From the NCBI RefSeq assembly GCF_001632845.1, contig NZ_CP011994.1:2986001-3050000 (forward strand): DNA of 64,000 nucleotides, in the 5' to 3' direction. Below, in pieces: positions 9,095-17,638 of the stretch. The DNA comes from Ectothiorhodospira sp. BSL-9. GTDB lineage: Bacteria; Pseudomonadota; Gammaproteobacteria; Ectothiorhodospirales; Ectothiorhodospiraceae. A program made the position numbers and the translations under genes. Each line of letters begins with the position of its first letter. Position 1 is the stretch's first letter. Under the pieces are notes generated by a model that ran no database searches, was not told the origin of the DNA, and was given only the letters and a program-made list of their open reading frames with translations.

Positions 9095-10466
9095 CCCGAT
9101 CCACCAGCGTCACCTCGGGAATCTGGAGCGCACGGAGCAACTGGCCTGCCAGGGCCAGCTGACGAAACCCGGCCAGGTCAAGCTCCAGACGCAAATCCAT
9201 CACGCGCAAGGAGGACTGAAACAAATCCCGCTGAGCATCCAGCAGGTCCGTCAGGCTGCGTCGCCCAATGGTGAACTGATCCTCATAGACCCGAACCGCC
9301 TCCCGATCAGCCTGAAACGCCCGATACTGCGCCTGGAGTTCTGCCTCGAGAGCCTGCACATCGCTCCGGGCGTTTCGCCAGCGGCGCACAAACTCACGCT
9401 CAAGGGCCTGTTGCTCCCAGCGGGACTGCCATTCCCGCTCCCGCGCCTGGGACACACGCGCACCGGGGGCGCCACCACCGTAGAGCGGGTAATCCAGATG
9501 AAAGATCAAGGCCAGGTCCGAATCACCTCGATCACTGCGATCCACGTCGAAGCGACGCCCCTCCAGATTCACGCGCAACTGTGGCCATCGCTCCCCCGCC
9601 AACGCCCGCCCCTCCGCGCGACTGGCCGCGACCCGGGACGCCGCCTCGCGCAGGGCTGGATGATCATCCAGCGTTACCCGCAAGAGATCCGGATCGTGGG
9701 ACAACAGATCAAGACCGGGCGGAGACAAGGTCTTCGCCCGATTGAAGAACCATTCCTCGTAAACAGCGGCCGCGCGCTCCAGGCGACCTTCCAGGGCAAC
9801 CAGACGGGCCCGGGCATCCGCCACGCGACCATCGGCCCTGAGTAAATCGGCCCGTGAACCCACGCCCCCTTCCACCCGTTCCTGCACGCGGTCACGAATC
9901 GCTTGATGACGATCCAGGTTGTGACCTGCAAGGGCCTGCTGAGCCTGGTAACGGGCCAGATCGTAATAAACACCCACGGCTTCCAGGGCCAGCTCCGCGG
10001 TCAGGGCGCGGGCATGCCACTCCTGTGCCGACAGATGTTCGCGGGCGGCCTGCAGATGGCCCGCCGAGGCGCCAAAGTCATACAACCGCTGCGATACGCT
10101 GATCACCGCATCCACCCGCGAGCCGCTATCAAAAGCACGTTGATCAGTGGCCGACAGACTGCTGCGCTGTTCCAGGCCCAGGCGCACACTCGGCAGACGA
10201 TCTGCACGGACCTCGCGCACCCGATGGCTCAACTCCGCCCCACGGGCGGTTTCCCGCCTCAACGCCGGGCGCAACTGCACAGCAGTGGCCACTGCCTCTT
10301 GCAGGACCGCCACTGCCTCGGTCCGGGCCGCCGCCTCTGGCGCATCCGACCATATCCGCACCTGTTCGGACCACCCATCAGGCTCAGCCTGGGTCTGGGC
10401 CGGCAAGGCTGGCAACAGCAACACAACGAGGAATTGAAACCATTTGAGGGGTTTTGGGAAAGCCAC
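9087..10466 (-). CDS. TolC-family outer-membrane protein (set 2)
   Basis: Outer-membrane channel partner of the set 2 exporter, about 459 residues. A GTG start at 10466 is chosen because it has GGGAG five bases upstream. It also gives a clean signal peptide: a positively charged start, a hydrophobic core (FLVVLLLPALPA), then a cleavage region AQTQA. The frame is open upstream to 10559, but that part has no signal-peptide logic. The body has the paired alpha-helical repeats of the family, with TIGRRSLTDLLDAQRD near the end of repeat two. It overlaps the ABC start by 8 nt, so the three genes form one operon. The IS256 element lies just upstream and may affect expression. Confidence 0.9.
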   Translation of the reverse strand: MAFPKPLKWFQFLVVLLLPALPAQTQAEPDGWSEQVRIWSDAPEAAARTEAVAVLQEAVATAVQLRPALRRETARGAELSHRVREVRADRLPSVRLGLEQRSSLSATDQRAFDSGSRVDAVISVSQRLYDFGASAGHLQAAREHLSAQEWHARALTAELALEAVGVYYDLARYQAQQALAGHNLDRHQAIRDRVQERVEGGVGSRADLLRADGRVADARARLVALEGRLERAAAVYEEWFFNRAKTLSPPGLDLLSHDPDLLRVTLDDHPALREAASRVAASRAEGRALAGERWPQLRVNLEGRRFDVDRSDRGDSDLALIFHLDYPLYGGGAPGARVSQAREREWQSRWEQQALEREFVRRWRNARSDVQALEAELQAQYRAFQADREAVRVYEDQFTIGRRSLTDLLDAQRDLFQSSLRVMDLRLELDLAGFRQLALAGQLLRALQIPEVTLVDRDD

Positions 10467-10673
10467 ATTTTCTCCCGGGCACAACACAAGGGCGCTCACC
10501 GGATTGCCGGAGAATGGCTCGCCACCTGAAAACACGACCCTTGAGATTAGAGGATGCAAGACGGGGACTCACCCACAATCCCCTCCATTACGGTTGCATT
10601 GCGCACCCCGTGCCAGGCAACGCATTCAAGTCAGCAAAGCCGCGCTCAGGAAGCACGACATCCCCTGCAAACC

Positions 10674-12056
10674 GAGTTATTGTCAAATCTGGTGTACGGC
10701 GGTCAGGCGGCCTTCCTGTCTGACTGATCGATTACTTGCTCTCCGTCCTGGAACTTGACGTTGTTGACGACCAGTTCCAGTTTCTGGAAATGCTTGATGC
10801 GTCTCCAGCGCTTCTGGGCACTCTGGAGCAGCTTGAATACCATCGCCAATGTCGTCGCCCGGGATCCGCAGCTCCGGCTGCGCTTGGTCCGCAGGCGAAC
10901 CGTGGAGAAGGTCGATTCCACCGGGTTGGTGGTTCGGATGTGCACCCAATGCTCCGCAGGGTAATCGTAAAATGCCAGCAGCTCATCCCGATCCTTTGCC
11001 AGGCAGGCCATCGCCTTGGGGTACTTGGCCTCGAAGCATTTCAGGGTGCGATCAAAGGCCTGGTGAGCCATTTCTCGGGTCTGCGCCATCCAGATTTCCT
11101 GGAGATCGGACTTGACCTTGGGCTGCACCGACTTGGGCAGCTTGTTGAGCACATTCGCTGTCTTGTGGACCCAGCAGCGCTGATGGTCCGTCTGTGGATA
11201 GATCTTGCTCAGCGCTGCCCAGAAACCCATGGCACCGTCGCCCACAGCCAACTTGGGGCCGGTGGTGAGGCCGCGCTCCCGCAAGTGGGTCAGCAGCGCC
11301 TCCCAGCTATCCGCCGACTCACGGAAGCCATCCTCGACAGCCACCAGCTCCTTGCGGCCATGCTCCGTGACCCCGATGATCACCAGCAGGCACAAGCGGT
11401 CATCCATGCGCACCTTGCTGTAGATGCCGTCAGCCCACCAGTAGACGTAGCGGCGGTCTGACAGGTCCTGCTGCCGCCACGCTGTGTGCTCATCCTCCCA
11501 CTGCTTCTTGAGCCGTGAAACCGTGTTGGCCGAGAGCCCCTTGGCCTTCTCACCCAGCAATGCCCTCAGGGCCTCCTGGTAGTCCCCGGTGGAGACCCCC
11601 TTCAGGTAGAGCCAGGGGATCAACTCCTCAACGCTGCGAGCCCGCTTCAGGTAGGGCGGCAGCAGACTGCTGTTGAAGCAGGCGCCACCGCCACTGCGGT
11701 CACGCACCTTGGGCACCTGGACGCTGACATCACCGATCCCGGTCTGCACCGTGCGCTCGGGCAGGTAGCCATTGCGAACCACCGCCTGGCGCCCATCGTC
11801 GAGGCGCTGCTCGGCATACTGCGCCAGGAAAGTGGCCAGTTCGGCCTCGACCGCCTGGGCAATCAGGTCGCGGGCACCCTGGCGCAGCAGCTCGTGCAGC
11901 GGATCCGTGGCCTGCGGTTCTGGTTGTGAAACAGCTTGAAGGGTAGACTTGGTCATGGCGTATCCGCTTTTGTTGATTGAGATCTTGGTCGTGATCAATC
12001 AACAGGATACGCCACCTTCACTTCCTCCCCCCATACACCAGATCTGAGCTTAACTC
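10674..12056 (-). mobile_element. Complete IS256-family insertion sequence with 8-bp target duplication
   Basis: The terminal inverted repeats are 10674-10699 and 12031-12056; 21 of 26 positions match, including the core ATCTGGTGTA. Identical 8-bp direct repeats TGCAAACC flank it at 10666-10673 and 12057-12064. That is the target-duplication length typical of IS256, so this is an unrearranged, probably recent insertion. The element carries one transposase gene. It sits upstream of the set 2 secretion operon. Confidence 0.95.
10703..11956 (-). CDS. IS256-family transposase (mutator type, DDE)
   Basis: 417 residues from the ATG at 11956 (MTKSTLQAV). The frame is open to 11998, but the downstream start fits family length. 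It has the mutator-type layout: an N-terminal helical region with [12 protein letters not shown], the PYLKR segment, a first catalytic Asp in [13 protein letters not shown], a second in VGDGAMGFW, and a C-terminal Glu in [11 protein letters not shown]. No internal stops or frameshifts are visible, so it is likely active. Confidence 0.95.
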   Translation of the reverse strand: MTKSTLQAVSQPEPQATDPLHELLRQGARDLIAQAVEAELATFLAQYAEQRLDDGRQAVVRNGYLPERTVQTGIGDVSVQVPKVRDRSGGGACFNSSLLPPYLKRARSVEELIPWLYLKGVSTGDYQEALRALLGEKAKGLSANTVSRLKKQWEDEHTAWRQQDLSDRRYVYWWADGIYSKVRMDDRLCLLVIIGVTEHGRKELVAVEDGFRESADSWEALLTHLRERGLTTGPKLAVGDGAMGFWAALSKIYPQTDHQRCWVHKTANVLNKLPKSVQPKVKSDLQEIWMAQTREMAHQAFDRTLKCFEAKYPKAMACLAKDRDELLAFYDYPAEHWVHIRTTNPVESTFSTVRLRTKRSRSCGSRATTLAMVFKLLQSAQKRWRRIKHFQKLELVVNNVKFQDGEQVIDQSDRKAA

Positions 12057-12375
12057 TGCAAACCTTGCCGCGCATCCAGACTGGACCCTTTCCCATTACG
12101 GGGAAAACGACTGTCTCGATACTCTGGAGGAGAACAAGAGTGTGGGCCCAATGGCCTTCTGCCTCACGCGCTCTCACGAGGGCCTTATCAGGCACGCTCA
12201 AAGAGCGGAACTGTGATCCGTTCCGTACTACCCGCCGAGCAACCCATTAGATTTTCTTCTGCGGGGGCACTTAAGGGGGAGAATGTAAAAATCACCTTTG
12301 GGGAGAAGAGTCTTGATCCTTCAGACTGACATCTCGCCCGAGAAATCTGCTGCTGCACATTAGGCCATTTGGGTC

Positions 12376-12434
12376 TGTGCTGTGAGTTATTGTCAAATCT
12401 GGTGTACGACGGTCAGGCGGCGTTCCTGTGCTGT
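12376..12434. repeat. Solo left end of the IS256 element with its own 8-bp flanking repeats
   Basis: 12384-12426 repeats the first 43 bp of the IS256 element at 10674 with only two mismatches. It is flanked by direct repeats TGTGCTGT at 12376-12383 and 12427-12434. This looks like the scar of an older insertion whose interior and other end were lost by a deletion running to the target duplication. The surrounding 12065-12538 has no convincing gene. Confidence 0.75.
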
Positions 12435-12538
12435 GCGTTCCCTTCTAAATCGCTACGCCAGCCAACTACCCGGAAGTGAGCCGGGACTAAAGTGGAAACC
12501 GAGCAAGTCAACCTCAAAAATTCTCACCAATAGACGGT

Positions 12539-13435
12539 TTAGCTGAGCAAACGGCATTTCGCCATCTGGATGCGTTCAAGTTGGCGAATCATGAGGCTGA
12601 GGCGTCGATCCTGGGGCCCTGTGAGGGGTGTCCAGCGCAGTCCCAGCAGGACGGTGGATGCCTGCTCGCGACGACTCATTCGGGCCAGGTGGGCAGTGAA
12701 TTGTCCTTCAAGCGGACTCCCGCCGTCCGATTCCAGCCAGATCGCCACTCTGATCTCGGCGTGGGTGGGCACATCAGGCATGTGATCCGCTTCCAGTCCC
12801 ATGCCCGTAAAAGACAGGTCCGAAAGCCCGCATGACACATGCCCCAGTCCGGGCAGCCGGATCGTACACCTGGCATCGATCCCGGAGGGCACGCCAATAC
12901 GCACGTATTCGCGCCGCTCCGTCACATGCATCACCCTGGGCGCCAGCAGTGTGAGCTGAGACCTGGGACCGGACCCCGTCGGCAGTGATTGCGCCTGCTG
13001 CACCACGGAGGAAAAAGAGATCGAGCGACCATCCAGTTGCACAAAAACCGCAACCGGCTCCCCCGTGTTGGCAGAAAATCCGTTGGCACCAGAGGCGCCA
13101 TCTTCCAGGCGAACCTGCGCTGAAAACTTGTCCACATTCATCAAGCGCAGGAATCGCATGTTCCCGGCCACGGCCTTGGCGCAAGGCTTTACCCGGGCGC
13201 ATCGACCGCGCGCCCTCCCCTCCCGGCACATGGGACACACCCCCATGCGAACCCCTCGGGCCCAACCTCGTTCCAGTGCAGAAAAAACATCCCTGAACCC
13301 ACGGAGGTGGGTCACACGGGCTGTGTCCTGATGATGCAGAGCTTCCATGTGTTCAATCCGTAGGGTGACCTCGGCGGGCAGAGGGGGTTTATGGGTGGCC
13401 AATTGGCGCTGTGTGGCAACATCAATTCCATCCAA
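12539..13435 (-). CDS. PilZ-domain protein, YcgR-like c-di-GMP effector
   Basis: 298 residues. The C-terminal half is a PilZ domain with both c-di-GMP motifs: RxxxR (R175 to R179, in ERREYVRI) and DxSxxG (D206-G211, DLSFTGMG). Residues about 95-165 look like the YcgR N-terminal beta domain. The first about 95 residues are unusual. They hold four cysteines (C67, C70, C79, C85) in a CxxC-x8-C-x5-C pattern amid many arginines, suggesting a small metal site; this is inference. The ATG at 13435 has only a weak ribosome-binding site, so a shorter form is possible. It lies next to kinases and downstream of secretion genes, fitting c-di-GMP control of surface functions. Confidence 0.8.
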   Translation of the reverse strand: MDGIDVATQRQLATHKPPLPAEVTLRIEHMEALHHQDTARVTHLRGFRDVFSALERGWARGVRMGVCPMCREGRARGRCARVKPCAKAVAGNMRFLRLMNVDKFSAQVRLEDGASGANGFSANTGEPVAVFVQLDGRSISFSSVVQQAQSLPTGSGPRSQLTLLAPRVMHVTERREYVRIGVPSGIDARCTIRLPGLGHVSCGLSDLSFTGMGLEADHMPDVPTHAEIRVAIWLESDGGSPLEGQFTAHLARMSRREQASTVLLGLRWTPLTGPQDRRLSLMIRQLERIQMAKCRLLS

Positions 13436-13532
13436 CTACCAAGGTTACCCGCTAAATCGGGGCATCGGGCCGGGATTGCTCCGAAATGAATCATTTTGTG
13501 ACTGCGGCACAAGCGGCGACTGTTGATGGGGG

Positions 13533-15882
13533 TCAATCCTGAAGCCAGCGCACCAGCAGACTCCGGAGCTCCTTGCGGGTGTAGGGCTTGCTGAGGTGGT
13601 CGTCCATGCCTGCCAGGCTGTAGCCCCGAACGTCTTCCTTGAGCACGGCGGCCGTCAGGGCAATGATGGGAGTGCGCCGTTCGGCGGGTTCCTGCTCACG
13701 GATGCGGCGTGCAGCCTCCAGCCCCGTCATCAGGGGCATCTGACAATCCATGAGGATGAGCTCAAAGCGCTCGGCACTGGCCAGGCGGACCGCGGCCTCG
13801 CCATCGCCCGCGCAGGTGACCCGATGCCCGAACGACTCGAGGGTTTCGCCCACCATCTCCAGAATCTCGGGGTTGTCATCCACCACCAGGATGTGAGCAC
13901 TTCTCATCCTGGCCTTTGTGAGGCTGCCCCCTGGGTTTTCCTGCACGGGCGTTGCAGGTAACCGGGCAACGGGTAACTGCAGTTCCATGGTGAGGGTGGT
14001 GCCCTCCCCCTCCTGGCTCTCCACACGGATCTGACCGTCCAGGGCCTGGATCAGGTTGTGCACGATGGCCAGCCCCAGGCCTGTTCCACCGGGACGCGTC
14101 GGGCCTTGATGAGACTTGTAGAATGGCTCGAACACACGCTCCAGCACCTGGGCACTCATGCCCACGCCCGTATCCGAGACCTGTATGTGGATACGATGTA
14201 ACGCATCGTCGTCACCTTTACGCCGGTCTGCCCAGGCGCGCACGGTGATGCGACCGTGCTCGGTGAATTGGTTGGCATTGCCCACCACGTTCGACACGAC
14301 CTGCCTGAGGCGCAGGGCATCCACCCATACACCTTCGGGTACGGAGGGATCGATATCCACAACCAATCGATTGCCCCGCCCGCGTACCACACCATCCATG
14401 AGTTCCAGGCTCTGACGCAGCAGGCCCGGCAGGTTCACTGCCTCGGGATTGAGCGTGATCTGCCGTCCCGCCTCGGATTCACTGAAATCCAGAATGTCAT
14501 TGATGATGCCTCGCAGCATCTCGCAGCATCTCGCAGGAACGGCGCAGTGCGGTGACATAGCGATGCTGACGCTCGTCCAGGGAGGTTTCCATCAGGGTTT
14601 CGATCAGGCCCAGCATGGCGGTGAGGGGTGTGCGTACCTCATGGCTGGTCATGGCCATGAACAGGCTCTTGGCCTGGTTGGCCCTCTCGGCCTCCTCCTT
14701 GGCCTGCATCAGGGCCAGCTCCGCCTGCTCCAGGGAGGAGATGTCGATGGATACTCCCAGGCTGGAGCCCTGGTCTTCCGGGTCAAAGGAGTAAATGGTG
14801 AGCAAGGAGGGAAAGCTCTCGCCCCCATGACGATTCAGACGCATGCGGCCCCGCCAGGCCTGCCCTGTCCGCAGGGTGGCCAGCATCTCCGGGAAGCGCG
14901 CCACGTCCTCTGGCTGATGCAGCATGGCCACGGGCTGGCCGATCGCTGCATCGCGCGCGTAGCCGAACAGGTTTTCGGCACCGGGGCTGAATTCGGAGAT
15001 GACCGGTTGGCCCATGTCCGGATCGCTGCGGGTGATGATGAAGGCCACATCCTGACTGGCTTGAAAGATGGACTCCAGGGTGACCTGTTTTTGCTTCAGC
15101 TCGTGGATGTCCCGGCCCACGCCCAGGATCTCCACAATCTCGCCCCGCTCATCAAGGATGGCGCTATCTTCCCAGTGAAACCAGCGCCAGCCGTCCACCG
15201 TCATGGCCCGCTGTTCCACCTGGATGCGATGAGGGGGCTGCAAAAGCCCCTCCATGGCCCGGAGGGTGTCGGCGATATCGTCCTCATGAACCAGGGGAGC
15301 GAAGGAATGCCCTAGCAGTTCGTCGCGGGTCTTGCCAAAGGTGCGGCAGTAGGTATCGTTGACGAACAGCAATCGATTCTGGGCATCCACCCGCACGATC
15401 AGATCATGCTGGGACTCCACCAGGCTACGATAGCGCTGCTCGCCCTCTTTGGAGCGATAGCGTTCATACTGTGCCTCCACCAGCAGGCGCAGCGTGGTCT
15501 CAAGGGCGCGCAGCAGAGCCAGAACCCGATCGGCCTCGCCACTGCTCACCGCGCCCCTGCCGTCCAGGTGGGGTAGCTGGGCGATGAGCCAGAGCGGATC
15601 ATCGCCCACGCCCAGTTCCATTCGCCAGCACACCTGTGTGCTGCGGGCCATGGCCTGCGTCACTGCCGACTCGCCCCGGCCCTCCCAAGGACGCCCCCAG
15701 GTCCACTCTATGTTCGTGTTCTCGGGTACGGAGCTGGCCAGAACCCTCGCATCCAGCTCACTCACCAGCGCCAGCCGGACAGAGGCCGCCTCGGCCAGGC
15801 CGGTCAGCACCTCTTTGAGGCGCGCCATGGGCATCAATGACTCAAGACAAAGCCCCTCCAGGGCGATATTGTTCTCCATCAT
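13533..15882 (-). pseudogene. Hybrid sensor histidine kinase (PAS-HisKA-HATPase-REC) split by a 10-bp tandem duplication
   Basis: Two overlapping frames form one gene. The N-terminal frame (14497-15882) holds a leading sensor region, PAS domains (one with SLVESQHDLIVRVDAQNRL) and the H-box MAMTSHEVRTPL. It then runs out of frame after RRSCEMLR. The C-terminal frame (13533-14558) resumes with GIINDILDFSESEAG, the HATPase motifs (VGNANQF, DTGVGM, GGTGLGLAI) and a receiver domain (LILMDCQMPLMTG). The cause is TCGCAGCATC repeated in tandem at 14511-14520 and 14521-14530. Removing one copy restores a continuous frame of about 779 codons, matching its paralogue at 20762-23065. It may be an inactive allele, a reversible switch, or an assembly error. 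Confidence 0.88.
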
Positions 15883-16055
15883 TCAAGGATTCCCGATCAG
15901 CACGTTGGCGAGGCGGCCGTGGTTCATTCATAGGGTCCGACGACAGTGGGGCGAGATGCCCCACGCAAATACAGGGATATCATGCCTTGCGTGCTGTGGG
16001 CGCGGTCAATTGTTCCGAATCGCTCCCGAACTGGAAGCTTTGTGGTCACCCGACA

Positions 16056-16979
16056 CTAGATGTCGAGCAGATGCTCCTGGGCACACTCCTCAAGGAATTG
16101 CTCCATGCGCAGTGCTGCGTCGTCCGTAAGCCAAAGGAACACCCGTCGCCGATCGCTGGGATCCCGCTCCTTGCGCACCAGCCCCCTGTTCACCAGCTCT
16201 TCCACATGCCGCAGGGCCGTCGTGAGGGGAATGCCCGAGCCCACCGCCAGGCTGGAGACGTAGTCAGGCCGCCCGGCCAGACGGGCGATCATCAGATCGA
16301 TCAGGATGTTCCAGGTGGCGCCGTTGCACACATCGGGGTCGAAATAGCGACCGCGCAGCACGCGCGCTTCAGCTGCCCCGCGCAACAGACGATGCGTACC
16401 CGCTTCGGTGTGATCCTGGGCGGCGCGTGCGCCCTCACGGGTCACCGCACCCTGCATCGACTTCTCTCGCCCCGACTCCTGATCCGGGTCCACTTCCTCT
16501 TTCTCGGAGTGCAGGTAACGCAGACGCGATTCGATCTTGTTGAGCTGTCCGCGGGTGAGGTTCAACACCTCCCGGAACTGGCGTCTTTCCAGGTCCCTGC
16601 GCAAGGCTGTGCGAATCGCCTTGACGAACTCCTGCTCGCGAAACGGTTTGAAGAGGAAATCCGTCGCTTCCATCCGCAGCGCATGCTGGACATGATCCCG
16701 CGAGGCATAGCCGCTCATGAAAACAATTTCCACGCGCTCCTCCCCCTGATCACGCGTGAGGGCACGAACCAGATCCAGGCCATCCCAGCCGGGCATGCGC
16801 ACATCCGACACCAGAACGCGGATGTCTCCATCCGCTTTGAGCATGTCCAGTGCCTTCTCCGGATTCACGGTGGTGATGGGAGCGAAACCGGCCCGGGAGG
16901 ACATCGCGCTCAGCTCATCGAGGATGTCCGACTCGTCATCCAGTATGAGGATCTTGCATTCTTCATCCGAGATGGACAT
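16056..16979 (-). CDS. Response regulator with receiver domain and C-terminal MarR-like winged helix
   Basis: 307 residues from the ATG at 16979, chosen because AGGAGG lies 6 nt upstream; the frame runs open further but without a site. Residues about 8-125 are a receiver domain with the acidic pair in ILDDE, the phospho-acceptor in VSDVRMPGWDG, and FKPF at the usual Lys. A coiled linker follows (RGQLNKIESRLRYLHSEKEE). The C-terminal 90 residues resemble a MarR/EPS-type winged helix (IPLTTALRHVEELVNRGLVRK). It is probably a DNA-binding output for the neighbouring kinases, transcribed toward the broken hybrid kinase with about 170 nt between them. Its partner kinase is not proven. Confidence 0.87.
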   Translation of the reverse strand: MSISDEECKILILDDESDILDELSAMSSRAGFAPITTVNPEKALDMLKADGDIRVLVSDVRMPGWDGLDLVRALTRDQGEERVEIVFMSGYASRDHVQHALRMEATDFLFKPFREQEFVKAIRTALRRDLERRQFREVLNLTRGQLNKIESRLRYLHSEKEEVDPDQESGREKSMQGAVTREGARAAQDHTEAGTHRLLRGAAEARVLRGRYFDPDVCNGATWNILIDLMIARLAGRPDYVSSLAVGSGIPLTTALRHVEELVNRGLVRKERDPSDRRRVFLWLTDDAALRMEQFLEECAQEHLLDI

Positions 16980-17365
16980 TTCCAGCCTCCTGCCTTGCTG
17001 CCGAAAAACAACGATGAAACGACCCGAGTGGTCCCTGCCATTGCCGACCGTTATCCCATGGCAGCGGTAACCCAACGACGCCCGTCACCCAAAATCATTC
17101 TGATTGGATCAGTTTAAAGCCGATGAGATGGGCGTTCATAGGCGAAACCGGGGCATTCACTCCAAATTCGAACCTTTTGTCTGAAACTTGAGGTTCACCC
17201 CATCGAAGTGGCAAGCCAGGTGAAAATCGGCATGCCTTTAATCCCCACGCCCGCGCGTACCCCGTCCGAAACGGAACCATTTCACGTTTTTTTTCTCCAG
17301 CCAAAACGGCACCTTATAGGCGGAGAGTGAACGATTCGACTCATGGTGAACAGGGGAGGTGTGTC
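16980..17365. promoter_or_regulatory. Divergent intergenic region between the winged-helix regulator and the Cas3-like operon
   Basis: This 386-nt non-coding gap separates two divergent transcription units, so both promoters should lie here. The ribosome-binding sites for both genes are visible at its edges. No clear -35/-10 pair, sigma-54 site or operator repeat could be assigned by eye. Confidence 0.45.
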
Positions 17366-17623
17366 ATGGACAACGGAGTCCCGCGCTCCATAGAGGTCTA
17401 TCGCGAGGTCAGCGAGATGGCGCCTTCATCAGTCCACGATGGCAGCCAGCCCGTCATGGTGGGCTATATCGCCAAAGTGCCCTATTCGGGTGATCAGGCG
17501 GCCATGCAGCACCTTTCAGAAACGTTGCCAGCACTGGTGACCCTCTGTGTGGTGGCCTTGGTCACCACCCTATCGGCCGCGCTGCTGGTCATTCTCATCA
17601 CAGTCATGACGACGCTGACCTGA
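17366..17623 (+). CDS. Small membrane protein of unknown function, paired with the Cas3-like gene
   Basis: 85 residues from the ATG at 17366, which has GGGGAGG about 6 nt upstream; the frame is open from 17327. The N-terminal about 50 residues are polar. A strongly hydrophobic segment (about residues 53-80, rich in Leu/Val/Ala/Thr) then makes a single C-terminal membrane anchor, with only a few residues after it. No family is recognised. It lies 15 nt before the Cas3-like gene in the same direction, so the two are probably one transcript. It is divergent from the receiver/winged-helix gene, and the shared 16980-17365 gap should hold both promoters. Confidence 0.65.
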   Translation: MDNGVPRSIEVYREVSEMAPSSVHDGSQPVMVGYIAKVPYSGDQAAMQHLSETLPALVTLCVVALVTTLSAALLVILITVMTTLT

Positions 17624-17638
17624 ACCGGAGATCAGACC

